From: Kappaphycus alvarezii | Taxonomy: Eukaryota > Rhodophyta > Florideophyceae > Gigartinales > Solieriaceae | Assembly: GCA_002205965.3 (NCBI GenBank) | Contig: NADL03000599.1 | Coordinates: forward strand, 930,001-994,000 | Direction of reading: 5' to 3' | Length of the DNA stretch: 64,000 nucleotides | Shown: positions 9,527-23,800 of the stretch, in pieces | How the letters are laid out: each line of letters opens with the position of its first letter | Numbering within the stretch: position 1 is the stretch's first letter | Notes under the pieces: model-generated | The model's input: only the letters and a program-made list of their open reading frames with translations | Databases searched by the model: none | What the model was told of the DNA's origin: nothing | Program-made: the position numbers and the translations under genes

Positions 9527-11600
9527 AGGATGCTGGACTATTACTCACAATCCAGGACTGCGGGAAGTCCTATTTAAGAGAGGAAAAGGCAATCAAGTCC
9601 TCCGTCATGCTTGAGTGAAAGCTTCTTCATCCATCCGATACAGAAAAGGGACAAGTCAAAGACGCCCTACAGTGCCGATCGAACAGTCATTCGAACTCAC
9701 CCATGAAAAGCAGATCTACCACTGGAGTAATTTTGTACCATCGAAACAGATCAAATTCGTGCGCAATGAACTGGAAAATATAGTAGAAGCCGGAATAATC
9801 AGACATTAATCGTCTGTACTGTCTTCTCCGGTCGTCATAGCATCCAAGGAGAACGGCAAGCTCCGCTTATGTGTTAAATATCGGACGTTGAATGAAAAGG
9901 TGAAGGGTAACCGCTCGCTCCTGCCGAAGAAATAAGAGATCTTTAATGCTTTGTGTGGCGCACGGTTTTTTACATTTGTTGACCTTTTCACCGCTTTCTG
10001 ACAATTCATAGTTGTGGAATCATGAAAATAGAAAGCCACTTTTGTTTGCCAGCTCGAAATTTATCAGTTCGAGGTAATTCTATTCGGCTTTATTTACGCG
10101 CATTCGATGGTTCAAACAATTACTTGTCTACAAAGGACATTTATGAGGCAAAATTCGAGAAACGCACGAAAGAATGGAGAAAGGCCAAGAATTTCTTAGT
10201 CTACAATGTGCTCTTTCTTCTCCAAAACAAAACAAGCCCCAAAACAAGATAAGCCAAAAAATAGTAGTCGAAGTCAAGAAGCGCCTGGAGATACTGAAGT
10301 TCCTACTCGAAAATCTAGGGCTTTGGAATGTGCGAAATGCTCGCAGTTTCTTACAAGATCCCGGGTGGCCTATAATGATATCTGACATCACGGGGATGTT
10401 CGCTCGTGTAATGAGAACAAGCGTATTAACGTAACCCCTCGTTGTGTCTCTTTTCTTTGACTAACGCTCACAGGGGTCCTCCAAAATTTTCCTATAGAAT
10501 TAGCGGGTCTGATAATCCATCTAAGGGAAGATAATCGACACATTTAGGTATGAGTGGAGCATCTTACGGGGTTGTCAATAGCGCTCCCGAAGCTCGACGG
10601 AACAGCGCTACCAGTGATAGGTTTAATACCTGAAGATGTAATTCAACCATTTTAACTGCACTGCACAATTACCAGCTACATTAGGAGCTGTTTCACAGAG
10701 CTGCGCTCACTACTTGCACCCAGAAGCGTGGGATAAAATGGCCAGAGGTAATGGCTCATTATCTCATGTAAAACGTTCGAGCCGAGAGAATGGCGCGTAC
10801 TCTGAAATCAGGAATGGGTAAAGTCGTTCATGATAACGTAGACTTGGGGAAGGCGTGAGATAAATGTTTTTTGGGGCATGGAATTCTTCCTGGACCGATT
10901 AGGGTATATCCATTTGAGCTTTTCTATTGGACTGAGCCATGCCTTGCAGGGACGGAAAAGGGGAGAATATTTCTGTCATTAATGGTGGAGGACCACCGCG
11001 TAGAAGTTCAGGGGCTTGCCAACCAACCAGCTGGGCGAAGATTAATTGTCGGGAAGTAGGTTGGTGAGGAGGTCCGGGGAGTCTTTTTTGTATTGCTGTA
11101 ACGTCTTAGTCGCTTATGGGAAGGTATTACACGGGTTAACATGGCTTGCACTCAAGTAGAAATTATCCGAACCTTAGAACGCATTTGAGGCCCTCACCCA
11201 GGCCATTCATGCCTAGAATCTCCAAAAATAGTACCAATGGCCGAAAAGCGTCTGCCAACAGCAAAAGTATGGATTGATTCTGTGGGAGCACCTCAGAATG
11301 TTTCTTCCAGCGATATATTTATTACATTTGTTCTACATGCTACTAGAATGGACTAGTTAGCCATGGGTTGGTCTATTGGAAATAATATACTGCCTTTTTG
11401 CGCCACCCCTTGAGCTCCCTCCGAGCTTCTAGTGAAGCTTCCCCTAAATTGACACAGTTGACCTTGCGAAAATCGCTGAAAACTCTATAGTCAGAAGTAG
11501 GACCGCTACAGGCGCAAATACGGAAGTATGCAGGGCACGGCCTCATTTCATACCGTTCTGGGCAATCAATGAGCACGGGAGGTTGGAAACGAGTTCTTAC
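9527..11600 (+). mobile_element. Decayed Ty3/gypsy retrotransposon, right part (reverse transcriptase to integrase)
   Basis: Plus-strand homology to gypsy reverse transcriptase is clear at 9640-10010 through several stops: FVRNELENIVEAGIIRH, then SPVVIASKENGKLRLCV and TLNEKV, then EIFNALCGARFFTFVDLFTAF. Weak integrase-like text follows (a Trp/Pro/ISDI block near 10370-10395). A PFELFYW block near 10910-10940 resembles the C-terminal end of gypsy integrase. Dense stops and frameshifts show long decay. This is the continuation of 1-1741, separated by the copia insertion. The right limit is approximate. Confidence 0.75.
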
Positions 11601-14600
11601 AAGTGAATAGAACAGATGTTAGTGTATTTATATTAAAATAGCTCCCGCTACTGCATTAAGTCCGTATTTAAATCTTTCTCTTTCTGAATTATCAATGACT
11701 AGAATTCGGAGCTCTAAAAGAATATTCATGTTATCTCCTTGAATTCTTATGGGGGGTAATTAAATAACAGAGGCTAGGCTAGTGAGGAGTGTATCGGAAT
11801 CATTTATCCCCGCAGCGCTTTCGAGCAAAAGCTTTTGTAATATGACTGAACTCTAACCTAAGCCTCGCAATTTCCTAGATCTCACAGCTGCAAGCCTTAT
11901 GTAACATTCTTTAACATTAGAATAACGAAAAATTCTACCATTAGACTATTCAAGGATGAAGAGGACAAAATAAGCGGTTGGTATATCCAAAAATATTATT
12001 CCTAACAATTGAAAGTAAACTTCTATGGGAGAAAACTCGTGACCTCACGAAAGAAGCAACTGAACAGCAATCAATATTTAAGGTTCAGATAAGGCTGCTC
12101 ATAATTTATTAATCCGTTTTTGAGGCAAAAATAGAAATTTCACCGGGATACAGAAGCATGCCAGCAGCATTTATTGTTGATGAAAAATATTAAATCGGAC
12201 GCGAATATAAAATAATTCCAATCCGTTGGGGTATTATGTGAGTAAATTCTGTAACTATTTTCGGAGGGATACGGAAATAATTTTAATCAAGTTGGGGACA
12301 ATAATGGGCTGGAGGACAACTGGATTATACGAAAGAGCAAGGGAAATAGCTACATTAAGCTCTCTTATATAGCAAAAATCGTGCGATTGGGAGTTGAAAT
12401 TGGTACTGAAACAGACATAGCATAAAAAATTACGGCTGAGTCTTTGAAGAAGTCCCCATTAGAATACGGAGGGGGTTCGTAAAAAGTAGAATAAAATTTA
12501 CGGACTTTGGAAGGATATCACAGGAAAACAGAAGCTCTTAAATTGTTTTCATGTACATATTAAAACATTTAAATCTTTAAGTACTTAAAAAAAATTAAAG
12601 CTCAAGTGAGAAGGGAAAAAGTTCAACTGGGACACAAAAGATATTTATCAGAAATCTCAGAGTAAAAATATGTAAGACGGAGGTCATTTATTGAATGGAT
12701 TTAACAAGAACTATACTGATTTTCATTTTATTTCAAGCCTCCATACTCTAAAACAGTCTTTGATACACTAAAAATAAACGAAGAAAAAACGAAATGTTCT
12801 AAGTTTTAATCATTTTCACATTTCCCGGAGTTTCAAATATGGCGAAAAAAGTTATCCATTCAAATACTGTAAAAGGACTTTAATATTTCCAGCGGTTCAG
12901 CAAGTGATTTGAAGTATTATGAAAATAAAAAACACTTTTCAACAGAAAAATAAACTACGAGCGGGCTCTGCAACATGAATAACTCGAATAATGTGGCACA
13001 AAGGCATATAATGATAAAGGAAAGAAATGAAATGGGATACCTGACTAAAAATATATTTGAGAAATTCTCTCATCAATCTCAGTTTAAGTAATTATATAAA
13101 AACTGTTGATATTATCCCTAGTCAATAATCATTCATTGTAGGTTCCAAAAATTACAAGAATAAGAACAATAAATGTACTGACGACAGTCCATCCGGTAAA
13201 TTTTTGGTCAGGAATCCGGTCCCTACAGTGTATGGGGATTATTAAACAGTTATTGAGCTATCAACAACAGATACAGAGGGGAAGTTTTCTTTCGGTTTTT
13301 CTAGTGTATAAACCGGTACACAAAAGTAAGTGAACTCTATGAGGGAAAAAATAAAGTAGTACAATGGGTTCGGGTTTTCTTCCAAAAAAACAAGTCAATA
13401 GCTATAATGTAGCTTACATAACAGTAAGTTTAAGGTGGTAGAGCTGATTATGTTTCAAACCATTCTTCAGTGAAGACCTATTCCTAGTTTTCAGTTGAAG
13501 GTCAATGCAGTTTATGTACCACCGCCTTTTGTCTTAAGCTTTATGGAAAATTACCTGTTTAGAATGAATTAAATGCATTATTTAGTTATTTGAGAACATG
13601 AAGAATGTAATATTAGATATAATAGCAAACCTAGTCATTAATTTACCGTTTCATAAACAGAGAAGGAAATCCTATTCTCAACACAGGGGCTAGGAAAACT
13701 TAGAGACACTTTTACTATGCGGAGTCTGAATGAATATTATTATCTCTCCCTAGAGTAAGTAGAAAATTAATATTCCTGTACAAGCTCAGAAAAATATCAA
13801 GGTATAATTTTTTGATGGATGTCATGTAATCACTAAATTCATGGTCCCATCCATGTTGCACTATCAATTACTAATATCGTTGTTAACCGGGTTCTAAACT
13901 TTAATTTTTAGAGCGAGGGGGTTAATATCTTTAACGTGCTCAATTGGGACAAAATCGGAACGCTCATAGATTTCTGTGGAGAAAACATCGGACTCTGTTT
14001 GAATTAATTACATAAGTATATGAAAAAGCCGATATTTGGCTATTACACTTTAGAAAGATGCCGAATCAAGACCGCAGTTCTATTTGTATCGCCTAAATAT
14101 AATAAATCCTTTACGGACTTAATCTGAAGCATATTGGAAGGTGGAAGCAACAAGTATCTGGGATTATGTCAGTGAAAACATTCAAATCGAATTTATAATT
14201 ACTTCAAATATAGGCTAGAACACGAGTAACTAAGTGAAATGGTTACTTTGAGGATAAATTTAAAGGATCAAAACGAAAATACCAGATATAATAGCATTTT
14301 GTCAAGTTTATTGATATTGGATGGAGCCTGTTTTCTGCAAAAGAATTTAACTGTCCCACCTAAGCGAATAAACCCGACAGGTATGGGTCAGAAAGGGCTT
14401 TAAAATTCGAAAACTATTTTCAATCGAGATTTGACTAGATGAAAAGAATTAATTTCAAAAGTTCGTTTCTTGACAAAAATGAAGGCAAATTCTAATTCTT
14501 TGTGAATTTCTTCCAATAAAAAATGCGAAAAAGGTTGGCCTTTGGACAGGAGTGAGAAAAATTAAAACATTTGATTGGCTATTTTCGATATCGAAATATT

Positions 14601-17600
14601 TAATTCCCGAGTATTTGAAAACTATTATGAACCACTGAAAAAAAGAAAATGGGAAAGTTGTATACAATTTTTTTCAACGAAAACTTTGTTGATATGGCCG
14701 CTGTTCTGGTTGCATTTTCTATGTTCCCGCGAATACCTTATTAAATCTAAGAATACTCTCTCTATCTCATTTCTAAACAGATGAGATTAAGTTATTCTCT
14801 GATTGGGTTTAGAAGTCCATTTAACACCTTTTTAAAGTTCCGAGGCTATGCCGAGGGACTTCATGAAGTTAATGATCTAAAAATGTGTCTCTACTAAAAA
14901 AATGTAATTTTCATATACCACCACGCGAGAACATATCAATTTCATATTAATTTAATGTATGATAAAGAGGTAATTATGCAGAAAATAGAGTAGATACTAA
15001 TCTAGGCTATCATAACCGGTCTTAATGACTTTCTTGACCTGATCAGGTATTATTTAGGTATTTTTCTTCGATATAAAACGAGCCTAAAAGGGTCAAATAT
15101 CGCATTTAGGTGAAAATTTCATCTATGTTGTGCTTCATTCGAACATAGAAGTCAATTAAAAGAGGCATTTGAGACATTAGACTATCGAAATTGAGGAAAG
15201 ATACCACAAACCGTCGAAATATAAGTAAGACAAAAGTTATTTAACTTTACCTCTCCCTCGATATCAATCTCCCCACAGTATTTTCCGTGATAACTGTGAA
15301 TGTTTCCCTAGATCTGGAGGTCCTTGTTACATTTGCTCTCATATTTAGTGATTTTTCAGTGTATTTATGTTCTACAATTACACGTTAATGGTATATCAAA
15401 GTAAGATACTTTCGCAGTGTTCCACAATCTTGAATTTTATGTAGTATCAATGTTCAAGATAAAGAAGCACGCCCGCGGAAGACTTGGAACATCGTTGCAA
15501 ATTTTTGGCACTAAATATTTCGCAGAATACGTAGCTCTGTTAACAGCCCAGATTCGGCCCATATTTCGTGCCAAAATTCTATTCATCTACTACTCCACTT
15601 TGCTCCGACTGCTATTGAAGCTATAGGGCTCATTACACAGTTCTGAAATCGCAGCCAATAGAGATGTTAAAAACGACACTGTCTTAATAATTAAAAAGCT
15701 TCAGTTTGCAATTAGTGCAAAAGCTCATTCTTTATTGCTTTCATGTAGATAAATGGAATGGAAGTGAATGTTTTAGTATTTACTCGAATTTTCAGAGAAA
15801 CTCTCCTTTTACAGTTTTTAATCAAACTTAAAAGCGCCAATCTATCTAATTCAACTCTTATTGCATATTGTTGGTAGAAATTCCTAAATATCTTAATTAA
15901 CGGTTACAGCAGCTGTAATCAATAAAATAATAAGAAAGTTCATAACTAGGGCAGCTACTAACTCAGAAACTAGTTGCATGCCATCATCAATGCTCACGAC
16001 ATATTGTTGAAATTACGAGATCTTTTAAATTAAAATGGACTCTGTGCTTTATTTTCCAGATTTACCAGAATGTTACCGAGAATAAAGTAATCTCCACGGA
16101 TAACTCGCTTCCTGAAGGTATTTGCAATCAGTTTTTTGGTCAATAGCTTATTATATAATTCGCTTGTAATAGGTAAATAAATATTTTACCGAATGGCAGG
16201 GTAGAACCGAAGAATTATTAGGACGAATAAAGTTCAGTGAGGAAACAACGATTACTACTCAAGTCTTTGGATTTACTTCAGTTTTTTCTGTTTATTACTC
16301 TCCTTGTGTCATTAATAAGGTCATGAGGTGCGGTAGTTTGTAAGGTGAAAGTTGGAGACCAACATAAAAGTCCTACAATGTCATACAGGAACTTCAATGT
16401 ACAACACAGTGATGGATGATGTTTTACCTACTCATATCTGAAAATAACATCGCCATACTAAAACGGTAGTCAGGAATCGAGCCAAGATTTAATTATGAGA
16501 GTTTTATGGTTTTATATATCTGTTTACAGCATTAAATTGTTGCCTCATGTTCTTCACTATTTCGGGGTTTATTCATGCCAACTTTTGGCCGGTACACGTA
16601 TTTAGCTAGAAGCGAATTTTTCTAAGGATATAAAATGGTTTTCGAGCGAACTATAGCGCGAGGCAGCATGCATTTCACCTTAATGTTTTCTTTAAATATA
16701 TTTTTATCCATTGGGCATTTTCTTTGTTCAAATGCTGTATAAAACAGTAAAGGGATTGTCGTTGGCACAAAAAGGCACTTCGAGCGAGCCGTAACCAATG
16801 GAGCATATAGATTAGCCATTAGGAGCAATTTGAGGAGACACTAGTAAAGGTGTAGGCTTATTGGTATAGAGTTTAAATTTATGCGGGAATTAATATCCTG
16901 AGAAGTGACAGCTACTTGAACACCTATACAGTAGGTGGATTCCAAATTTTGCTTAAAATTCCACTTTTTTGTCTTGCTTCAACCAGCTCTCCTAAGAAGA
17001 AAAACCTACCCCGTCATTACACTGTAATCCAATATATTGCCAGTCCTATAAAAGAACTGCCCCTTTATCAGCATCAGCTCAATCCAGCAAGAGGAGCCGT
17101 GTACCCTTTATACCTGCATCTGCTGCTGTAGACTACCCCGCAGCCCACCCCTTGAACCTTTTTCCATTTTGATGCTACAACTTCTCTTCGGAGCTACCAG
17201 GATCTGAATGTTCTTCATCCCAGTAAGGGCGCTGAGCCTTATGATAATAACATGTAATACAACATAAATTTACACAGAAGACAATGAAGCTCAGGCGAAA
17301 TTATTTGGGAGGCATCCGCACCAATCAGTAAACACCCCCTTTTGTCTCTCTCCAGGTCAACAAACGAAACAGTACCCAGATGTGCTTCTAGCTGTTTTTA
17401 TAAAAACAGTTTGTACCGGAAAACGACGGGCTGCAAATTCTACACGGCATCACGTAAAAAGCTGGAGTAAGGAGACTATCTCCAAGAGTGAAAGAGACTT
17501 CTAGTTTTCAAGTGCATGTCAGCCTTACCAGTATGGGCATATTTTCGTAATGCTAATAAATCAATGTAAAAAAACTAATTTTGCGTGTCTAGAACGAACA

Positions 17601-19082
17601 GGAAAGAATTTTAAAGAACTAACACCAGTTTTTGCATTTAAAATAAACAATTTTTGCTGTAGGACTACGGGAGGCAATATAGTTTCATGGATTCTCCGAT
17701 TCGTGCATTATTTATGTATAAAGAAGTTCGGAGATTTACTGTCAGCTTTTCCCGGAAGAGTCAAAGGAGTTATCAGAACTAAGTTTAGGATAAGATAGGT
17801 TGTGTCAGAAAGAAACTGATTCTGATCCCAAGTAATAGTACAGTTCGTAGTGGCTAAAGGACGATTATTTATCAATTTGACTTTGGCAATTTCAAAGCTC
17901 GCACCTGAATACCGTCAGAACCCTTTGCGACATAATCCGTAGCATTGTTTATGGATTATTTAGGCAAATTAAAATATACTCAAAGAGCTTCTAGATGCTC
18001 TTGATGACACATAGGATGCTACTGGCTCGGAAACCATTCACTCGCCTTATGATTCTGTACCATTGCGTTTAATAACGGGTTCGGAGAACAAGGGAGGCGC
18101 AATAAAAATTAATGTATGACATTCAACCGCAGATAAAGTTGGTTTTGTGATGTACATGGCACATGTGTGATATATCGCTATATAGTACTTGTTTTCAAGG
18201 AATTTCGTATCACTGTTCGTCGATGCAAAGCAAATAATCAGTGTTTCTAACGATAAAGTCACCGCAAAATTCTTTACATTATATAGTTCATATGTTTAAA
18301 AAATTGCACATTTTATAACGGTGCATTTTTGAGGTTTTACTTAAAGCAATTTTGAATGCCACATATGGTATTTGAGCGTACGATCCCAGCCAGTATTAGG
18401 GATATATTCACGCAGCAGTAAGCGGTTACGACCTAGTGTTCACGTTTTGCGAAACAAACTACTGTCAGGACTGGTCCAAGTTTGCAACTGGCCTAATCTG
18501 TTAGGTGCTGTGTTGCCAAAAAGTTCACATATTTACAAATATGCGAAAGGAAGGTTTATGTAAATGTGTTAAAGTGACAAAATTAAAATTTTTGAAATGG
18601 AAGCCGTGAAAAAGGCTCCTACTGACCAGTCTCTTGCCTAAAGATTCGGAAAAGTGTCCAACTTGTATAACGCAGTAAATGCGTTTAAATTAGTATCAAA
18701 GCAATTGAACTTAACCGGTTCAGTAAAACACTTATTCGAAACCAGGAAGTGCTTTAAGGGTAAACTGTTGTACAGACACCTTTAATCAAGTGAAAGTCCC
18801 ACGGATGAAACTTTATTTTACATGGAACAAGTCCGTGGCTACCAGTATGAATGCCATCCTATCTGACTAAATTATTATTGCTTTATTTTTCTAATTAGTA
18901 GAACATCAAAAAACATACTTTGAATGATGATAAGTGTTCTCTGATGTACTGAACCAATTGTAAAGTTCTGTAAAACTCTGTATGTTTTTGTAATTTGTCT
19001 CCATTTAATGCAGTTACTACCCCACTATATAACTCAACAACCGAAATAAGTAATAAGTGAATAAATATGTATAACTATATAG
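11601..19082. other. AT-rich intergenic stretch without a recognisable gene
   Basis: Only short frames (at most about 82 codons) with no family resemblance occur on either strand. A plus-strand stretch at 18597-18850 reads as broken protein-like text, but I cannot place it. No LTR pair, tRNA or strong tandem array was seen by eye. It is probably ancient decayed transposon and intergenic DNA. Confidence 0.5.
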
Positions 19083-19217
19083 CGCGTCGCAGCCACTTTT
19101 AGTCTTCATTCCATAGCGCGCCCATTTTCGCCGTGTTGTTTTATCCGCCGCTGCCATACTGCACAGACTAATAGGAATTTTACCCTATGTTCCCCTCGCA
19201 GTAAACCAACCAAAAAA
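19083..19217 (+). repeat. Dispersed repeat, copy A (partner at 59933-60069)
   Basis: About 135 bp aligns along its length with 59933-60069 on the same strand. Shared blocks in order include TCGCAGC, CCCATAGC.CGCC, a CCGTGT/CCGTAG block, TCCGCCG, TGCGCA/TGCACA, CTAAT and GTAAAC. Divergence is substantial (roughly a quarter to a third by eye). The repeat type is unknown; a decayed LTR or short interspersed element is possible. Confidence 0.65.
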
Positions 19218-19640
19218 TTACGCGGAGAAGGAAATTGAGCTGCATTTGATGAAACCATACGCAACCGAGCGATGGTAGTTGCTTGCTTGTTGCAAGGCCC
19301 AGTAATGTGTTAAACCCTTTCGAATTTACACTCAACCTTCGTTATCATGAAAATTGAGTAAGCCACCCACTTTAACCTCGTAAAGACTTAATTAAAACAC
19401 CAATTTTACCCAAAAATGCCCCTTATATAATGCAGTACTGATATAAATTCTTCCCAAAGACTTTAATGTACAGTATGAGGTCTGGAGCGAAGTTCCGTAA
19501 TTCATTAGGTATCTCTCGCCTATGAAAATGACTCAAATACTTTCATAAACTTCTGCCACTCACTTCCACTCTATTTAGTTTTAAGGGTTAATTCATTAAC
19601 TACAATCCAAAAGGGATAAATTTGAGAAGAGCAAACAAGG

Positions 19641-19670
19641 AGAAAAGTGTGGAAAAACTCACACTTTTCT
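19641..19670. repeat. Perfect 11-bp stem hairpin
   Basis: AGAAAAGTGTG (19641-19651), an 8-nt loop, then CACACTTTTCT (19660-19670). Beyond a small bulge, pairing continues weakly on both sides (GCAA/TTGC). No gene lies next to it. Confidence 0.7.
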
Positions 19671-20830
19671 TCTTGCTGTCCGGGAATATGGGATGTCGAA
19701 TCTAAAATTTCTTGGAAAGTTTACCATCTTAAGAGTACTTGTACAGATAGAAAAAAGTATCGCGTTAAGGCAGGAGCATTTTTAAAAAGTCTTTAATCGA
19801 TCAAGCACAGGTTAAAATTCTTTAAAAGATTTTACTGAATGGATTTATGAGCAGCAATGGGATAAGAGATGTAAATCCGTGAACAATTTCCTAGTAAAAG
19901 CTATATATTTACATTTATTACCAAAAGAAATTCTCTTTTTAAAAGAAGAATTGTGGATAGTTTTTCATGCGTCTGGCCATGGAAGCATAAAGAGCGATGG
20001 AATGTACATGATTTAAGGCCACATCTTGTAAGAGGAAAAAAATATGAGGCATCGGTAGAAAAAAGTCTCCGTGAGCTGCATGAATCAATACGAAAACATT
20101 TCTAGATAGACTTTTAAATGCTGATAAAGTTGGTTTGTTTTCAGTATATATGCAGATAAAACTATTTCAAAGGTAGAGTTACATGTTGAAAGAAATGGGG
20201 ACAGACTTGCTAGCATCGCTTACTAAAATGCAGGTAGTTCCGAAAAATTCAAGCTGGTATAGATTGGACGCCATTTGAAGCCCTGTTGCCTCTAAAAAAT
20301 TAACATAGAGCTTGGATTTGACCACAAAGAGACCCCAATGGCCAGAAGTAAACCTAAACTACTTTTTACAGGCTGAAGCGCCTTCAAAAATAGATCAAAA
20401 GAACAATTGAACGGTCTTTTTTTATCTCAATTGCCAACTGCAGTGTTCATCGAAGAGACTTGCGGGATTAGAACGGAGTCCCTGACTTCAAATTCGCTAT
20501 CGGAGACTTCATAAAAGAGCTGAATAGATAAGTGGGGATTATTGCGAATAGAGGAATGAAGAACAGTCGTGTAATGCGAGGTGCATGAGAAGTGTCACCG
20601 CGGAAATAGAAACCGTGCTCAAATTCCATGCAAAGTAGTACAAAATATCAGATCTCGAAAGAGATTGTCGCACTTTTTTTCATACGACGGCTCCAGTGAT
20701 CGTAGATAATCCACGGAGGAACCTTTTCACATTATTTTCGATTGGATAGCGACATGTTCTTCAGTGAATTTTTATCCGTTACGACCATCCGTTCCGATCT
20801 ACTGATTGAAATGAGTAATATTATCAAACT
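19671..20830. other. Intergenic stretch, nothing recognised
   Basis: Broken protein-like text can be read on the plus strand near 19820-20110, but no domain is recognisable. I see no RNA gene and no terminal repeat. Confidence 0.4.
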
Positions 20831-23800
20831 GTTTTCTATTCTATCACAGACCCCCTAATGAACGTATGAGAAGCACCTGCAGTGTTGCAAGTGTTATTTT
20901 CGGAGATGATGTATTTCTTGGGAACGAACGAATGCATGAGGTCATTGCTAACAAATTCGGTGACTGCGTACGATGTGAAACTTCTATGGTATAATTTGAT
21001 ATCACTAATCCAGTTACATTCTATACACAAACAATTATTTGACAGTTCCAGCTTGATGAGTCAGGGAGCGTGACCGCAAAGTCGATAGAGAAGACATCAA
21101 ACAAAGACGAAATATGAGTACGAAGGCTCTACTTGTACTTAGACAACGGGGAGGACTTCTGATATTCTTCGTAAGTCCTGACGTAGCCGTGGAGCTCAAG
21201 GTACATACAAGGTCATAAGAAACGGTAAGAGACAAAATGCCGATTAAACTAGGCATTCAAGTGCTCTGTCTGTTCGTGATGTGATTGCATCATTTTCTCC
21301 CTTATCCATATCCAGGAGTCACGCGTAGCCATCTTGAGTCAGGTGAAATAACCAGTCTTCCCAGTATCGAAATTTATTGGCCCGCGACCAATATTTTGCC
21401 TCTCATCAGAACAAAGTTATTCATGGTTTTCCAATCAAGAACCTAGTTTTTTCTTGCAGCTTTGACTCCAGATCCTGTACGAGAGCCTGCTCGTTGTATC
21501 CAGTATACTCAGCAACACAGAAAAGGGACTAATAATGCACAGTATTTTTGATGCGTGAGAGGTAATAAGCCCCATCCATACTTTCATCGGGACAAAATAC
21601 AATCTTGAAGTCTTAATCAGAGAGCAAATAATCCCAACAGGCAACACGCATATGTGCTTCCATCTCTTGGGGTACATAATGGAGAGCCTTATAATCGGTT
21701 ACCAGCTGAAATGGTTGGGAGAAAGTAGGTAGAATCCTAATTTGCTCGAAGCGAATATCACTGAAAGAGTTTCTGCGGCACCACTCAAGCCTTTGCTGGC
21801 GTAGTAGGTGTGATGAATCCTGTCATACCCCTTTTTATGTGCTAAAATTGCTCCTATGGCCTTGCTTGAGGCGTGTAGTCTCGATACAGAAAGAGCAGTG
21901 TAAACACGGGAGAACCAGGAAAGTGGGTATTTTTAACTTTTTCTTCAACGCTTTAATGCCCATTATATACCGAAATTACAGAGGTAGGTAACTTTGACCA
22001 TGGTCCCTGCGTGCAGGACAGAAGAGATTCTTGCGAAATATCCCATGAAACGGCGGTAGTGTACTGCTAGTCCAAGGAAGCTACGCAGCTAGGTAGTATT
22101 TGAAGCGGCTGAAGAAGTAGATATAGCGGAAATTTTGTCAGTATCTGCCCTTGGGATCTCATTGTCAGCAACATGCCCCAGGAACATAACGAAAGTATAC
22201 ATCAAGAAGCATTTGGATAATTTTGTGATGAGAACATTCTTCCTGATCGCCTCGAATACTAGCTTGAGATGTTCACGTGTTCATTTATCAAGTTGGAGAG
22301 TATTAAAACGTTATACATGTAGCATAAAACAAATAAAAAGGTCTGTAGGACGTCATCAATGAGTCTTTGAAAGGTATAATTGGTTTTCATTAGACCGAAG
22401 GCTATGACCTAGACTTGGTAAATGCGATACTTTCACACGAAGTCGTCTTCTACTTTCAATCTTGAGACGTCCGTATTTGCCAATTTCCCGTAAAGAGATC
22501 CAGTATTGTGAAAAGCTGCTTTTCGGTAGATATTCGAAGCCCTGTTCAACTTGCGGTATTTTTCAGCGGTAGGCCTTCATGAGGCCATTTATTTGCCAAT
22601 AAGATATACTGAACGGGGTTCTCCAGTCATACTCTCCACAGATGACCACAGGGAAAGACAGATAGGAGGGGGAATTCGAAGTGATCCCTGAGCCCAGTAT
22701 CTTGTATATTTCCTTTTGGATAGGTAAGTTACCCTGTGTGGGCAGCCTAATATTCTTTGAGTAGATCGGTTGGTTATCGGTTTGCTCGAAACCAGGAGTA
22801 ATGGGTACATGGGCGGGGCAGGGATAATTCAGATACCATGCTAAGATATCCATGTCTATGATCAGGCGAGTGATAGCTTCCTGTTATTCTGCTGTTAGAT
22901 TTTTAAGTAACATAGAGAAAGTTGCCTGCCACCCCTCGTCATCGGGGTCACATTCTGACTTAAGAGCTTCTGTCAGGAGTCTGACTGAGTCCACGGCAAT
23001 AAAATTAAGTCCTATATTCAGGTTCTTGTCACCTCCGTAGGACGTAGTCTAATCTTAGGCCTGAGTCACCTTTTCGTTTCCGTTATGGACTACTTAATGT
23101 CTTTTTCTAGCAAAATAAGGACTTCCCCCTTTTTAAATTCATCAGTCTAGGAGGGGCTGGGAGACACAGATGCATAAGTAAAGTCGGCAGAGTCCGCATC
23201 AGAGATGATCCTCCGACCCTTGCCAGTGTCATATTCATACTTTAACGTGATATCCTTCTCAGAATTATTGAATTAAACTACTTGCCTTCTAAGACACAAG
23301 AAAGCCGCCAAGGCTTCTGTTTATACGAGTCCGAATAGTATTACTTAAGGATAGCTAGCAGCCGAAATGAACGTAATCGGAACTTTGAGGTTGTCAAAAG
23401 TCCGCGGGACATTCTCCACCAGCCTCCAGACAGAGGTGCTTCCTTTCCCTTCTAGTATAGACACTACGTTATTCGTGGGAGCTGGAGTCAACGACCAAGC
23501 CTTTGCGAAAGCCTCAGCCAAAAAGAATGTAAAACCATTAAGTTCACACAGGCATTGAATTTCTGCCCCATAGACCTTTGTGGGGACAAGCATGAGCCTG
23601 CGAGAATGGGGATTTTATCACCTGTACGAAAGAAGCAGGGAAAGTGATGCGTGCATGTTCAAGAAGTCTCTAATAACAGGTTCAAGATCTTCTCAATTCT
23701 TTAGAGTACGGAGAAGAGCAAATTGAGAGACTTCTGAGAAGTTCGCAACGTCCTTCCGCCAAAGACCGAACTTTACCTCGTCGATTGATATGAAATTATC

